From Sparassis latifolia (lineage: Eukaryota; Basidiomycota; Agaricomycetes; Polyporales; Sparassidaceae): 64,000 bases of DNA. Location of the stretch: the NCBI GenBank assembly GCA_018466975.1, contig CM031556.1, forward strand, positions 2,542,001 through 2,606,000, in the 5' to 3' direction. Made by a program: the position numbers and the translations under genes. Shown here in pieces: positions 11,284-22,956 of this stretch (position 1 is its first letter; each line of letters starts with the position of its first letter). The notes below the pieces were generated by a model. That model worked only from the letters and a program-made list of their open reading frames with translations, ran no database searches and was not told where the DNA came from.

Positions 11284-12841
11284 ATGAAGTACGCTACAGC
11301 TCTCCTCGCTGCGGCATCCGCAGCTTTGGCTCAGCAGTTCCCTATTCGTCTCGGTGGTGTGAACACCGCCGGTTATGACTTCACAGTGGTGAGTGCTCCT
11401 ATTTCGCTTCGAGTCCGACCATAATTTATCGATCGACCATCTTGGCATAGACCACCAACGGCAGTTTCTCTGGCACTGGTCAGTGCAGGATCTCTCGCTG
11501 CTGTCTTTCCCGCTGAACGGTTTATGTAGGCGCCACTCCCCCTTCATATGAGTATGCTCATTTCTCTTCCGAGGGTGCCAACCTATACCGCATTCGTAAG
11601 TCGCCTTCGATTTTTCATCTGCCCGTGTGACTTGAAAACTCGTGCCGGTATTTCAAAGCCTTCGGTACGTTCGATCTTATCATAGCTGAAATTTCAATCT
11701 GAGAAGTTTCCAGCATGGCAACTCATGACACCCACTCTCGGTGGTGCCATCAACGAGAGCTTCTTCGAACAGTACGATACCACTGTTCAGTATGCTCTCA
11801 ATTCCAGTACAGACTCGTACATCATTGTAGATCTGGTTCGTGATTTCAAGTTGCACATTACACGTTTTCTCTTACATTCGATCTATATAGCACAACTATG
11901 CCCGCTGGGACGGTGGTATCATCGCACAGGGCGGTCCCACGAATGAGCAATACGCGTCTATTTGGACTCAGCTAGCTGAGAAGTATGGCACCAACGATCG
12001 GCTCATCTTGTCAGTACCTCACAGACCGTGCAATTATTTCGCTTCACTCACCACTCTCCCAGTGGTCTCATGAACGAGCCCCACGATCTGGACATTCCCA
12101 CATGGGTGGACAGCGTGCAATATGTCGTAAGCGCGATCCGTGGGACTGGTGCTACGAACTACCTCCTCCTCCCCGGTTCGAACTACACATCAGCACAGAC
12201 TTTCCCTACCGGCGCTGGCCCGCTCCTTGCCGAGGTTACGGACCCGCTGTACGGCAACACGGACAAGCTCATCTTTGACGGTAACTTACTTCTGTAAATG
12301 AAATGCTATCGCTGGCGCTGAACACCTGAATGTAGTTCACAAGTACCTCGACTACGACAACAGTGGTACCCACGCTGAGTGTGTCACGGTGCGTCAACGG
12401 TGACTCTACGACATTTCGATAACGTACTTACCCTGTTACCAGAACAACACGGTAGTTATGGAAGACCTTGTTACCTTCCTTCTTCAGTACGGCGGTCGTC
12501 AGGCCATCCTGAGCGAGACTGGCGGTGGCAACACAGCGAGTTGCGAGGAATAGTACGTCTGTCCATTCAAGCGGAAGACACATGAAGCTTGACTCGGTTC
12601 TACTTAGCCTGTATGAGGAGCTGGCGTACGTCAAGTCGGCATACCCGAACATGGTCGGCTTCTCCGTCTGGGCCGCCGGCGCGTTCGACACGACCTACAT
12701 TCTCACCGTCACCCCGAACGCCAACGGCACCGACCAGCCGCTCTGGATCGACGCTGGTAGGTTGTATCTCAGGTGGGTAATTCGTGAGGTGCTGATATCA
12801 GGTCACCCGCAGTCAGGCCCAACTTGCCTCCTCCGGTATAA
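11284..12841 (+). CDS. secreted glycoside hydrolase family 5 endo-beta-1,4-glucanase (Cel5-like)
   Basis: Extracellular cellulase cleaving internal beta-1,4-glucosidic bonds, of the fungal GH5 subfamily 5 type. Eleven exons (11284-11388, 11451-11478, 11530-11595, 11659-11664, 11714-11835, 11891-12009, 12063-12280, 12336-12388, 12443-12552, 12608-12756, 12813-12841) give 334 residues. A signal peptide is evident (MKYATALLAAASAALA, then QQFPIRLGG). Catalytic-domain landmarks: RIPFAWQLMTP, IIVDLHNYARWDG, acid/base Glu154 in GLMNEPHD, HKYLDYDNSGTHAEC, nucleophile Glu264 in LSETGGG, and WAAGAF near the end. There is no cellulose-binding module or linker, so it is catalytic-domain-only. The fourth exon is only 6 nt. 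Confidence 0.94.
11659..11664 (+). other. 6-nt micro-exon of the GH5 gene
   Basis: The bases CCTTCG between AG and GT complete the conserved R-I-P-F-A-W motif: ATT C | CC TTC G | CA TGG. Flanking introns are 11596-11658 and 11665-11713. Without it the total exon length stays in frame but Pro-Phe is lost. Confidence 0.85.
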
Positions 12842-13323
12842 AATTGTAGGCCTGTCTCCGAGCTTAGCCTTCAGCAGAACTTCGCGGACTTGTGTGTATG
12901 CGTGTATAAAGTGGTTTAGGGAATATACGTTGCTCACCATTTTCATGTTTCGGATGCGGAGTCTCGTTCGTGAGTGATTGAAGTGAAGTATATTCCCAGC
13001 TTCCTGGTGTTGTGATGTTGCCACTGGCAATCACTATGATCATAAGTCATAAGTATCTTGGTTCTCACATTGAAACTGGACGATGTGCCCAGCGTTCGAT
13101 ACCTGTGAGATCATCGACCTCATACATAACACTAGTAGAGGGAAAAGGGGTGCAGATTACACGAACTACGTTACCTGCCTTGTTGGGTTACCTACGGCCT
13201 GATGCGGTTCCTCGGAGTACTCCGCAAGTCGATCGAGCGAGAAATCTCTCAGATCCCAGTCTGCCAGTGAGAGCGTATAAGTTATAACGCCCTCTTTCCG
13301 CCGCCTGTTTCGAGCTGTAGACT
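12842..13323. other. intergenic, no gene recognised
   Basis: Holds the GH5 3' flank and the LSG1 5' flank; no conserved coding stretch was seen on either strand. Confidence 0.5.
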
Positions 13324-15800
13324 ATGGTGAGTAATTTAAAAAAGTATGCTTGTCGTGTATTGATGCACTCTGATTAGCCACCTGTGAAAGGTAGAAACCA
13401 CAATCCTAGCGGACTAGGGCGCGCTATCATCAACAAGAAGGTCAAGGATGCACACAGAGCACGGGAGACGGGGGAGCTTGTGAGTTCGCGACGCCCTTCA
13501 TGTTACTGGCATCTCGTTAACACGATGCGGTGGGCAGTATACCACCGATCTCGAACATACGACCCGTCTCCAATCGATCACACAAGAGGGCGACCTCGAC
13601 GAGTTTCTCAGCACTGCTCAGCTTGCTGGGACACAGTTCACGGCTGGTATATTCAACGATATTTCTCTCAGGGTTTCCTTGTTTACTCATAAGCCGTGTC
13701 TCAGAGCGCCGTAACGTCAAAATTATTAATGCCACTGCCGGATCGCAGCACAATCCGTACCTCCTGACGGACGAGGAGGAGAAGAGCACACTGCGGAAGC
13801 ACCAAGAGAACAAGCTGCGGTTAAGAGTGCCGCGGAGGCCGCCATGGACGAAGAACATGACCACTGCGCAGCTAGACAGGCAGGAGAAGGATGCGTTTCT
13901 GGAATGGAGAAGAGGATTGGCAGAGTGCGTTTCTGCATTGTCTCTCAGAGCTACGTTGTTTTTATTCCGTCACTTAGACTTCAGGAGCGAGACAACTTCC
14001 TTCTCACACCATTCGAGCGCAATCTAGAGGTCTGGAGGCAGCTATGGCGCGTGCTCGAGCGCTCGCATTTGATTGTGCAGATTGTTGACGCGCGGAATCC
14101 ACTCCGGTTTCGATGTGAAGATCTCGAGTCCTACGTCGAAGACGTCGAAGGTGCGGAAGGAGAGCAGGGTACTGGTAAGGGGAAGCGGAGGAGCCTTCTG
14201 CTCATCAACAAGGCTGATTTGTTGACCAGTAACCAGAGGTACGTTCATAGAGTGATGACACCCCGCCATGCTCATCGCGGTTTTGTTTCGTCGTCGTCAA
14301 GGCGGCAATGGGCGGATTACTTTGATCAGCAAGGTGTTCGGCATGCCTTCTTCTCTGCCGCCAATGCTACAGCGTTACAGCAAATGGCAGCGAAGAAAGA
14401 AGCGGAGGAAAACTCTCAATCACTGAACCACGATGACGAGAGCGAGAGCGAAACCGACGATTCAGAGTCCAGTGGAGAAGTTGCTGAGCGTTCAGAGGTG
14501 TCTGGTGACGACAGCGAAGGTCAAGATGCGCAGAAGTCGGCGGACATTTTCCAAGAGGGGTCTGCTGAGGTCCCTGCGGAAGAGTCAGATGAAGATGACT
14601 TATACCTACCTTTACAAGAAGATCCTGCGCAGAAACAGGACCCAAGAGCAAGAATCCTAACTGTATTAGAACTTGAGGATCTGTTTGCTAAGATGGCGCC
14701 TGATCTCTCAAGTGAGTCTGTAGCAGTTTCTAGGAGGTGCATTTTTGACGTTACGGCAGCTTTCAGCGATTCTTCTGGTAACCATCCTACGACGCTCGTG
14801 GTCGGGCTTGTTGGATACCCAAATGTTGGCAAGTCGAGCACTATCAACTCACTTTTGGGTGAGAAGAAAGTCAGCGTGTCATCTACGCCTGGAAAAACAA
14901 AACACTTCCAGACCATTAACCTGTCGCCCTCGCTGATGCTGTGTGACTGCCCTGGTCTTGTCTTTCCTCAGTTCACGACAACGAAAGCCGATCTGGTTTG
15001 TGATGGCGTTTTGCCGATTGATCAGATGAGAGAGCACACAGGGCCTGCAGCGCTGGTCGTCATGAGGACCCCTAAGGAAGTACTGGATGCAACTTACGGA
15101 TTATCTATCAGGACAGGAAGCGTTGAGGATGGAGGAGATGGTACGATCACACCATCAGACTTGCTAGTGGCATATGCGAGTGAGTTTACCTCTCACACAC
15201 ACTCGACAATTGTCTCTGACGCTGTGTTCAGTCGCGCGAGGTTTCATGCGCTCGGGACAGGGCAACCCTGACGAAGCTCTGGCTGCACGACACATCCTCA
15301 AAGATTACGTTAATGCCAAGCTGCTCTACTGTCACCCTCCACCAGGTGTTCCTGAGGACGAGTTCAACGAAGAGACGCGACAATTAGCGCTATTGCGTGC
15401 CCTTGGCAAGAAACGGGCCCCGACCACGCGCGTCGTCAAAGGTGCCGATACGTTTGTACCGACAGGCGACACTCCACAGTCAGACTCATCTACGCCTTCA
15501 AATGGTGTTCTTGGCTCAGGCCTGAAGTCTCGCAATATTGATCAAGCATTTTTTGCGAGTAACGCTCCCATATCCCTGCTTCCCCATGTCCAAGGGTCGG
15601 CGCGACATGGACAGGATGTGGCGAGGATGAAGTTGTACCCGCACCAAAATTCTGTCGCCGATGACGGGTCTGCAATATCTGGAAGGAGAGCGCGAATCGC
15701 CGCTGTGTTGGCGAATGCTGGGAGTGAGTTGGGAGCAGGGAAGAAGCACCATAAGAAGATGAAGAGAGTGAAGCACAGGAGCGGGAAAGGTTACGATTGA
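13324..15800 (+). CDS. LSG1: large-subunit GTPase Lsg1 (circularly permuted GTPase, 60S export/maturation)
   Basis: Cytoplasmic GTPase that releases the export adaptor Nmd3 from pre-60S subunits. Seven exons: 13324-13326 (ATG only), 13378-13479, 13538-13646, 13705-13924, 13978-14238, 14302-15179, 15232-15800; 713 residues. The N-terminus reads MPPVKGRNHNPSGLGRAI. The G4 motif NKAD (222-225) precedes G1 GYPNVGKSS (from residue 403), and G3 is DCPG, which is the circular permutation of the YlqF/YawG class. An acidic Ser/Asp/Glu insert (about 260-330) separates them. The C-terminus is Lys-rich (GKKHHKKMKRVKHR). The start codon occupies its own coding exon: in exon 2 no ATG precedes PPVKGRN. Confidence 0.94.
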
Positions 15801-16010
15801 TCTCCTGGGTATCGCTCACTTATCCTGTAGCTCTAGATATTATCCGTGAAATGATGCTTTGAATCCAACCAGTGAACCATATTGCAGTTGCACGTGATCG
15901 CGTGACGCGACGCCACCCACGCGTCTGCGGCCAGTCTTTCTTCTTGTTTTCCGACCTTCGCCTCGGTGCTAATCCGGAACAACTGGTTTCAAGAATATTT
16001 TATTTGTGCC

Positions 16011-18186
16011 ATGCCAGCGATAATTGCCAAATCTTTCGAATCTTGTTCCGAGTCGGACTCTACCACAGCCAGCGGAAGCGGTAGTCGCACACCACCCGCA
16101 CCCATACACCCGGATTGGTCGAGATCAACAGGTGCATGCGCGAAGCTTGTGACCGTAAACAAGGATGGGAATAGAGAAGGTATGTCACGTTCCGTCCCGT
16201 TTTCAGCGAAGCTACTTACTCTGGCCATGCGAACCTAGCCCTCCTGTTGCATGTGGACCGGTCTCTCACCATCGGAAGGCATCCATCTTGGTATGACTTA
16301 TGCGGACTTATTCGAGAAGCTTGCTATAAGATACCCGTTACAGCTCTTACGTCGTCCCAGATCTCGTCGTTTCTAGCCTGCATTGCAAACTATATGCGTG
16401 CGTTTTCCTCTTGTGCTGCCTTTGTTCCATGTCTGATCATATTCATCTTGATTTAGCGTTAAATCAAGCGACGGAGGAATTATATTGTCGTGTCAAGTGA
16501 GAGCCTATCACTGAGGATCTGGTCAAAGCATGAACGGAGATAACATCTAGGACTTCTCAACCAACGGGCTTATCCTGAACAGTCACAAAATTCGAAAGAC
16601 CTCCGTGATTCTTATGGACGGTGATGTTGTTGAGATACCACATTCACAAAGTTTGCTTGTCCCTGTCCCGATGCGACACTACACTGAACTACTCCACTCA
16701 TCAGAGTTCGAATGCATACTCTTGGAGAAGCCACCGTCACAGAATACAAACATATTCGACCCCACACCACCAAGAGAACGATCACCTAAGACGAAGGTTC
16801 GTACCAGGAGCATTCCTCCTGACAAACATAATGCATATGGCGAGCACCATAGCGTATTGACCGTTACCTCGTGGCATCGCACTGCCTTGGTAGCGGAAGC
16901 TTTGCCACGGTCCACCTCGCCATGGATACAACCGAGCATCGACAGGTCGCGTGCAAGAGTATCAAACGGAAAAACAATGACAAAATTGAGAAAGTGATGA
17001 AAGAAGTTGATATCCTCCTCCGTCTCACCCACGTGGGTATACCTGCGAAGACTATGAGTTCATTGCATAACCTAACGATTTTGATGATTAGCCAAACATC
17101 AACCGGGTTTGGGCCGCCAACTACAACAGTAGCTTCGTGTCCGTATGGTTCTGAACTTGAAGCGCTGCACTGATACTCATCTTTGTGTTACGATGAAGCC
17201 ATATCTTCCTAGAACTTTGCACGGGTGGAGATCTGTTCTCTTACATCGTAGGACACACAGATTCTCGCCTATGTGAAGGAGAAGCCAAGTACATCATGTA
17301 CCAGCTCATGAAGGGATTAAAATATCTACATGATAGACAGATATCACACCGTGGTGCGTTCCTCATAGTACATTTCGACCAGATCTGACGAGAACCGACT
17401 GTAGACCTCAAGGTGCGACTTTTCTTTGAGCTTCTATGATGCTTACAGCCGGCTGTTGCAGCCTGAGAACATACTACTGCATTCGCCTGGTCCATACCCT
17501 CGCATACAGATTGCAGATTTTGGCCTCGCGCGTCCGAAAGCCTACCAAGAGACGTTCAACGTCTGTGGAACCGTCTCCTATCTGCCCCCAGAAGGGATTC
17601 TTGCACTGGATCACAAGCACCTTGGCTATGTAGGAATGCCTGCAGACTGTTGGAGTGCGGGAGTCATCATGTACATCATGCTCGCGTATGTATTCCTTCT
17701 GCTATGCGCTTCCTTACTGATAAGCTGGGGGTCGCGCATGCAGTGGCGGCCATCCCTTCGACTACGACAAGATGCCGGGGGAGTCGGAGTGGTACTCCTA
17801 CAGACAATCGGAACCTCTTGACGACGGTTCCCAGGTCTCACTATCGCAGAATTCCGTGCAGACCGATTGCATCGTTAAGAAGAGGATTGTACATTGCGAG
17901 CCGGAGTTTCCGGGTATGCTCTGGCGTTCGATCCCTCATGGTACGCAGATCATCGATTCACGTCCATGGGTTCGAGACAACTACAACTCTTCTATTTTTC
18001 TCATTTATTCTGTTTTTCTGCGTGGCTGAACTTACTTTTCAACCAGCACAAGCCCTCTGCAGTCACCTTCTCGTCTATGATTACCTCCACCGTGCGACAG
18101 TATTCCATGCTCTCCAGAGTGATTGGTTCCTCTCAGAACTGGCCGAGCTGGAAGCCGCCTACAACGAGCGTATCGGTGCTGCATAG
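16011..18186 (+). CDS. FHA-domain checkpoint kinase (Chk2/Cds1/Rad53-like)
   Basis: Ser/Thr kinase of the DNA damage or replication checkpoint. Thirteen exons (16011-16179, 16239-16290, 16344-16397, 16457-16496, 16551-16650, 16705-16796, 16853-17032, 17092-17147, 17199-17353, 17405-17412, 17462-17685, 17744-17940, 18047-18186) give 488 residues. FHA domain about 50-150: LTIGRHPSC (Arg70), SSLHCKLYA, DFSTNGLILN. Kinase about 174-470: glycine loop LGSGSFATV, Lys204, HRDLKPEN (Asp300), DFG (321-323), CGTVSYLPPE, DCWSAGVIMYIML. Only one FHA domain is present, as in Cds1/Chk2 and unlike Rad53. The N-terminus is short with few SQ/TQ sites. DLK of the catalytic loop is encoded largely by an 8-nt exon. 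Confidence 0.92.
17405..17412 (+). other. 8-nt micro-exon of the FHA kinase
   Basis: ACCTCAAG between 51-nt and 49-nt introns completes the H-R-D-L-K-P-E-N catalytic loop. The preceding exon ends CAC CGT G, so the catalytic Asp codon itself is split across the intron. Confidence 0.85.
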
Positions 18187-18640
18187 AAGACAGCCGCAAA
18201 GAAAGCGATCTGGAACCGCCTCCCCTCCGCTGTGAAACTATTCGCTGTTCAGATTGCTCTCATGGGAGTCTTTGCTGCGCTTGCCTCCCCTCTCATCAAC
18301 TCCCTAGTCTCGTTGTCTGTCGCTGTCTCCTGTCCCTTTCCGCCTATCTGTTGCTGTGTTTATCCCTTTGTACTGCATGTCTGGATGGTTGTTCCGTGAT
18401 TACTCGTGGAATGTTTCGTTTTGCATTGTGACAAATTCTGTACCGTATGTCAAGCAATATTATGTTCCCAATATCACTCCTGCGCTCCAATGATGACCGT
18501 ATGGCACACAGCAAGTTATAGCGCCAATCACAAAGAAAGTACTTCTCTTGAGTATAATCATATAAAGTTTACAACACTCCAATCGTACATCCATACCGCT
18601 TCTTCCTAAATCATTCACTAAACAATTCGCACACAATTCT
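18187..18640. other. convergent intergenic region
   Basis: 454 bp between the kinase stop (+) and the S-formylglutathione hydrolase stop (-). It begins with a CT-rich tract, consistent with a 3' UTR; no gene is recognised. Confidence 0.5.
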
Positions 18641-19948
18641 TCACGCCTTAAGGAAGTTCGCATGGACTAGGTGCGCAATATTCAGCTACGACGATAGAAA
18701 AGTCGCAGTAACTTACAATGAATGTGGTCCGCTCCAAAAGTTGAGATCTGGAGGACGTACAAAGAGCTGAGCGAGAGATGAGATCGTTAGACAGCAATGC
18801 GGCGTACGAAGTAGTAGCTGTGATCATAACCTTCCTGGCTTCTCACGCGCACTTGAACCTCGTCGTAACCAACGTCGCGAGCTGCCTTCAGGAAGTTCTC
18901 AGGGAGGAGCTGGCCCTGCTTGTAAAAGTTGTCTCCAGTTCCCTATCATCACATGAAATAAGTGGATGAGAGGGCGTAATAGTAGGAGACAGGCGCGTAC
19001 ATAGTCAATGAGCACATGCACCGGTTCCTTGCCCATCTTCGAGATGAGCTCTGTCGCATCGTACCTATTCCTGGCCTCCTCGACGCCGCCGGAGAGGTAC
19101 CCGCTGAACGCCTTCTGGCCCCACGGGCATTTGGTCGGGTTTGAGATGGGCGAGAACGCGGAGACGGAACGGAACTGTTTCGCGCCGCTCAGCTGCGAGG
19201 AGAGGTACAACGTCAGCGCGCCGTGGCCACCCATGGAGTGACCGAAGATCGACTGCCGCGAGAAATCCTGCAGAGTCACCCCATCAGCGCGCATCCGAAC
19301 GGGCGTGCGAGAGCGCGGGACGCACGATCGGGATGCCTGCTGCCTGGATGACCTCAGGGAGCTCGACGGTGACGTGGGTAAGCATGTTGTAGTTCTTGGC
19401 GTACTTGGGATTGGTCGCGTTCAAGTAAAAGCCCGCCCCTGCGATTCGATGGTAAGCTCTTCGGGAGTGGCTTCCCAGGAACGACGCAAGCACATACCGG
19501 TGCCAAAGTCCCAGTCATCGTCCTCGCCCTCGACGCCTGCGCCCCTCGGGGAGGTGTCGGGGAACAAGAGCGCAATACCCTCCTTGGCCGCATCGCCCAG
19601 AAAGCCGCCCTTCTGCGCGCTGCATAAGTGTGGCGTTCGCACGCGCGTGAGCAGCGTAAGAGAGCGGGAGAGAGCAAGGTGCGCACCCGTTATCCTCGGT
19701 GCAAGTGAGCCCGGAGAGGTAGATGAGCAATGGCACCTTCGCGTTAGCCGCGTTAGCGGGGAGGAAGAGGTTGAAGTTCGCGTTCAGCCCGCCGAGCGCA
19801 GCAGACTGGGTTCGCGCGGTCCCAATTTGCAGGCGTCAATCAGCGCTGTCGCGAGGTGTCGAGATGGGCAGATGGGACGCACCAGGAACTTGTACTTGAC
19901 GAGCTCACCGCCGAAAGCCTTGTTGTTGGAGATCTTTTCGAGGCTCAT
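18641..19948 (-). CDS. S-formylglutathione hydrolase
   Basis: Hydrolyses S-formylglutathione to formate and glutathione, the last step of glutathione-dependent formaldehyde detoxification in the cytosol (esterase D family). Eight exons: 19948-19883, 19805-19687, 19619-19498, 19438-19326, 19267-19001, 18942-18808, 18747-18717, 18666-18641; 292 residues, matching the family (about 280). Motifs: LIYLSGLTCTEDNG, nucleophile Ser151 in FGHSMGGHGAL, Asp233 in GTGDNF, His270 in GYDHSYYF. The last three exons are short; joining them gives YYFISTFGADHIHFHANFLKA, which matches the family's C-terminus and decided the acceptors. Confidence 0.94.
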
Positions 19949-20163
19949 TCTCGCGGAGGTACTTAATCAAGCGACGGGCGATATATGGAGGAGGTTCAAG
20001 TTCTCTCATGATCATCGATGAGGATCTCATTATAATCTAATCTAACCGACGTACTCCCGGCCGTCGTTTTATTATACGGTCCTATACAAGTAACGGGGTA
20101 TATCATGAACATTAGAAGAGGGACGACAACACCCTCGCTCGCACCGACAGCTTTTAGGGATAC

Positions 20164-22494
20164 TCACGATACGCCCCGCCGCTCATCAGTCTGTGCCCGC
20201 TCACCGACGCGTCCCCTCTCCACGGACGGGCTTCCCTTTGCGAGACTATCCGCCATCTCCGCCCGCTCACCCTCCTTCCTTGTCTGCTCCCGCTTCGCTG
20301 TATCAACTTCGTGTGCCTCACCATCCGCACTAGATTGCGCCACTTCTGGCGCGTCCTGGCCCTCCACGACGCGCGCCAGGTGGTCTGCGATGCCCAGGTA
20401 GAACGTCGCGGGCTTGAACTTCACTTCGCGGCCCATGATCTCCGCCCACTTGTACCGCGCTGTGTTCACCCAGCCGATGAGGTCCAGATGGTTCACATCC
20501 TCCAGTGTGCCAAGATACGTGCCCTGAGATATATGTCAACCATGGAGATATCCAACACGCAAGAAACCAAACGTACCCATTTCGCCGACTTGAGCGAGAC
20601 AAGCCCGTCATTGGGACCTTCTTTCTCCATGATCACCGAGTGCGGCCATCTTCGAAAGAAGAAAGAAGCATCAGCCCGGGTCCGCTCATAGGAAGAGCAG
20701 CACACTTACTTCCACGTGTCGATCAGACCAGGGTCGTACGTTGCGCCCCAGCTGAAGTACTTGACCCCGGGTACGTCCGGCGTCCGCTCATTGAACCGAC
20801 GCATGTTCTCCACCGTCAAAAACTCGAACGCCTGTCCGTCGCCTCCCCCGTTCGGGAGGAGGTCGAGCAGGGAGAGTACGGACGGCAGGCGGGATGGGCC
20901 GATAGTCGACAGGAAGTAGTCTGCGAATGACGAGCCGCGGTGCGGGGTAGAGATGGTTGTTACTGACAGTACCTTGAAGGGCCGGTCCGTCAGGTGCGTC
21001 GTCAGATATCGGCAATCGAGCCCGCCCATGCTGTGTCCTGTATTGCTGCAGTCTAATAAGCACTCAATACGAGGGGGCGGTACCTTGCTTACCGACAAGA
21101 TGGACGCTCCGACCTGGATACGCCTCGCTGATTGTCGCCAGGAGTACCTTGGCGCGATCGATTGGAGAACTGGTAGCTGGAACACGTGTGGTAAGGACCT
21201 GGTGCTGATGTCAGTCAATTGTCTGCTAGAAATCTATGAAAGAGTCCACCTCGACGCCGTTTGACCGAAGGACGTCCTTGATCCCTCGCCAATGGTCTAC
21301 TTGCAAAGGTGCAATCGACGGCCCTAGATTGACCGTATCAAAGCCGAGCAGACCATGGCAGAAGACTAACGGGTTCTGCGGCGATTTGTCTGGTCGAACT
21401 ATATGAGAACAGTGCATGTAAAGAGTAGGGCAATACGAACACTTCTGCCGGATGTGATCCCTCTCCGCCTCTGGACTCTCGGCCTGATCCTGCTCGCTCA
21501 GTAAAGGATGTAAATTCTCTTTGTTGTCGGAGCCCTCTGGGTTAAACCAGTTGCGGATGGAAGGTGGCAAGGTCGGGAACCTGAGTGCCTGTGGGGGTGT
21601 GGTATGGATGCCCCGTCCTCGCTCCTGAATCGACCGAAGCGTGTCAACCGAAGCGGATCTGCCGCGGAAGAGCGTCGGTGGTGAGCTGCTGAGGTGTGCT
21701 CGGGCGGGCGAGTGGGGTATCACAAGTGGCACAGGGGTCGGGCTGTAGAACACGTCGAGGTCAGGGTTGTACTCGGACTCCTCTGGAAAGGGGTTATCGA
21801 ACGGGTCGGTGTACGTTGAAGATAAGAAAGACACGGATGGAGTTGAGGAGAGACCTGCGGTTGGGAGGGTACTGCGAGCGAGGTCGGAGAGGTATGATGG
21901 GGGCCGGTATGGACGGAGGTTTGGAGGAAGGCGAGCGGCCTCTGGGCGAGCGGGCATATGTATCTGTTGAGCCTCCAGATGCGAATGGGCTTGTACGAGA
22001 TGGGGGTCATCGTGGAGGGCGTCGGCGAGAGCTGAGGTCGCGGAGGAAGGGGTGGAGGGTGAGGGTGGCGCCGAGGACGGATAGCGGGGTGGAGACGCGG
22101 TGCGCGAGTGACCTGGAGAGCTCGGGTGCGACTTGGAGGATCTGCGAGCGTGCGTACCGGTGAACCAGCGGAGAACGGGCAGCGGACGCGGCTGTTCGAC
22201 TTTCTGCTGCATATGCACGGGGTGTACGGGTCGCCCACTAGAGAAATCGAAGTTGTGGGACTTGGGAGAATGACCCAAGCGTGACAATGTGCTTCGTCCG
22301 GCTGTGGAAGAGATGGTCGACGAGAATGCGCTGCGTGGAGGCCTCATGTTATCCGTCAGCGCTAGGGGTCGCGACGTCGACGTCGCCTGCCTCGGCGGAC
22401 TTGAAGATGGCGCGAAGGATGCGAGGAAAGCGTTGAAGGAGAAGACGGCCGAGGAGGATGCTCTGTCGCCGGCGTCGGGGTGTTCTCCATTCAT
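20164..22494 (-). CDS. Tgl2-like triacylglycerol lipase with long disordered N-terminus
   Basis: Serine lipase of the alpha/beta hydrolase fold, resembling the Tgl2 group. Exons from the stop: 20523-20164, 20649-20577, 21037-20710, 21198-21093, and one running from 21250 up to the start; 703 residues from the Met at 22494. The frame stays open to 22641 but without another ATG. The first roughly 370 residues are Ser/Pro-rich and disordered. Then PQNPLVFCHGLLGFD (oxyanion region), LTTRVPATSSPIDRA, VGHSMGGLDCRYL (nucleophile Ser), ISTPHRGSSFADYF, NDGLVSLKSAKWG (probable acid) and DVNHLDLIGW (probable His base). A 42-bp GT-AG stretch (21406-21447) inside the first large exon is in frame and could be an optional intron. 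The C-terminal tail is highly charged. Confidence 0.8.
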
Positions 22495-22503
22495 CCAGAC
22501 GTT

Positions 22504-22524
22504 GTCGTCGTCGTCGTCGTCGTC
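22504..22524. repeat. seven GTC/GAC trinucleotide repeats
   Basis: Seven GTC units on the plus strand. In the minus-strand lipase frame they would encode seven Asp residues, but they lie just upstream of the first ATG (22494), so they may be 5' UTR. Confidence 0.8.
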
Positions 22525-22812
22525 GCCGCTGCTGGAGTCAACCGGGCCGCCAGCGAACGCGACGCGTGACGAATGTGACGGTGCTTGCCTCCTGCCATGA
22601 ACCACCTTCCGTCCGTCCTCCCTTCTACTCCTGCGCTTCAAGACCGTAAGTCACTCTTTCCGGTACGCTCGCGTACTTACACAGCCTCTTCAGTGACGAC
22701 CACCCCAGACGAGTTGCAGTCGCAGTCCGCTCATGCCAAGGTCACAAACCCTAAGGAGTTCGTTGGTTCACTGCCTTTCAGACTCCCCTGTCCCCGGACC
22801 TGCTGACGTGCC

Positions 22813-22956
22813 ATGACACATCCCAGGACAGCCATCTTTATCTGCGCGTTAGGGCAATGTAACAGACTGTTCCCCGACCGCGAGCGGCTGATGAAACATC
22901 GCAAGCGTGATCACGACTCCGAAAACCAGGACGATATCATCACTTGGAACGAGTAG
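22813..22956 (+). CDS. small C2H2 zinc-finger ORF, possibly an exon of a larger gene
   Basis: A 47-codon frame beginning MTHPRTAIFICALGQC contains a complete C-X4-C-X12-H-X4-H finger (CALGQC, then NRLFPDRERLMK, H, RKRD, H) followed by an acidic tail ending DDIITWNE and a stop. It is too good a finger to be chance. Upstream plus-strand sequence (22599-22760) has a candidate first exon (MNHLPSVLPSTPALQD, then a GTAAGT donor), but I could not find a splice that joins both in frame with a normal intron. It is divergent from the lipase gene. Confidence 0.5.
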   Translation: MTHPRTAIFICALGQCNRLFPDRERLMKHRKRDHDSENQDDIITWNE

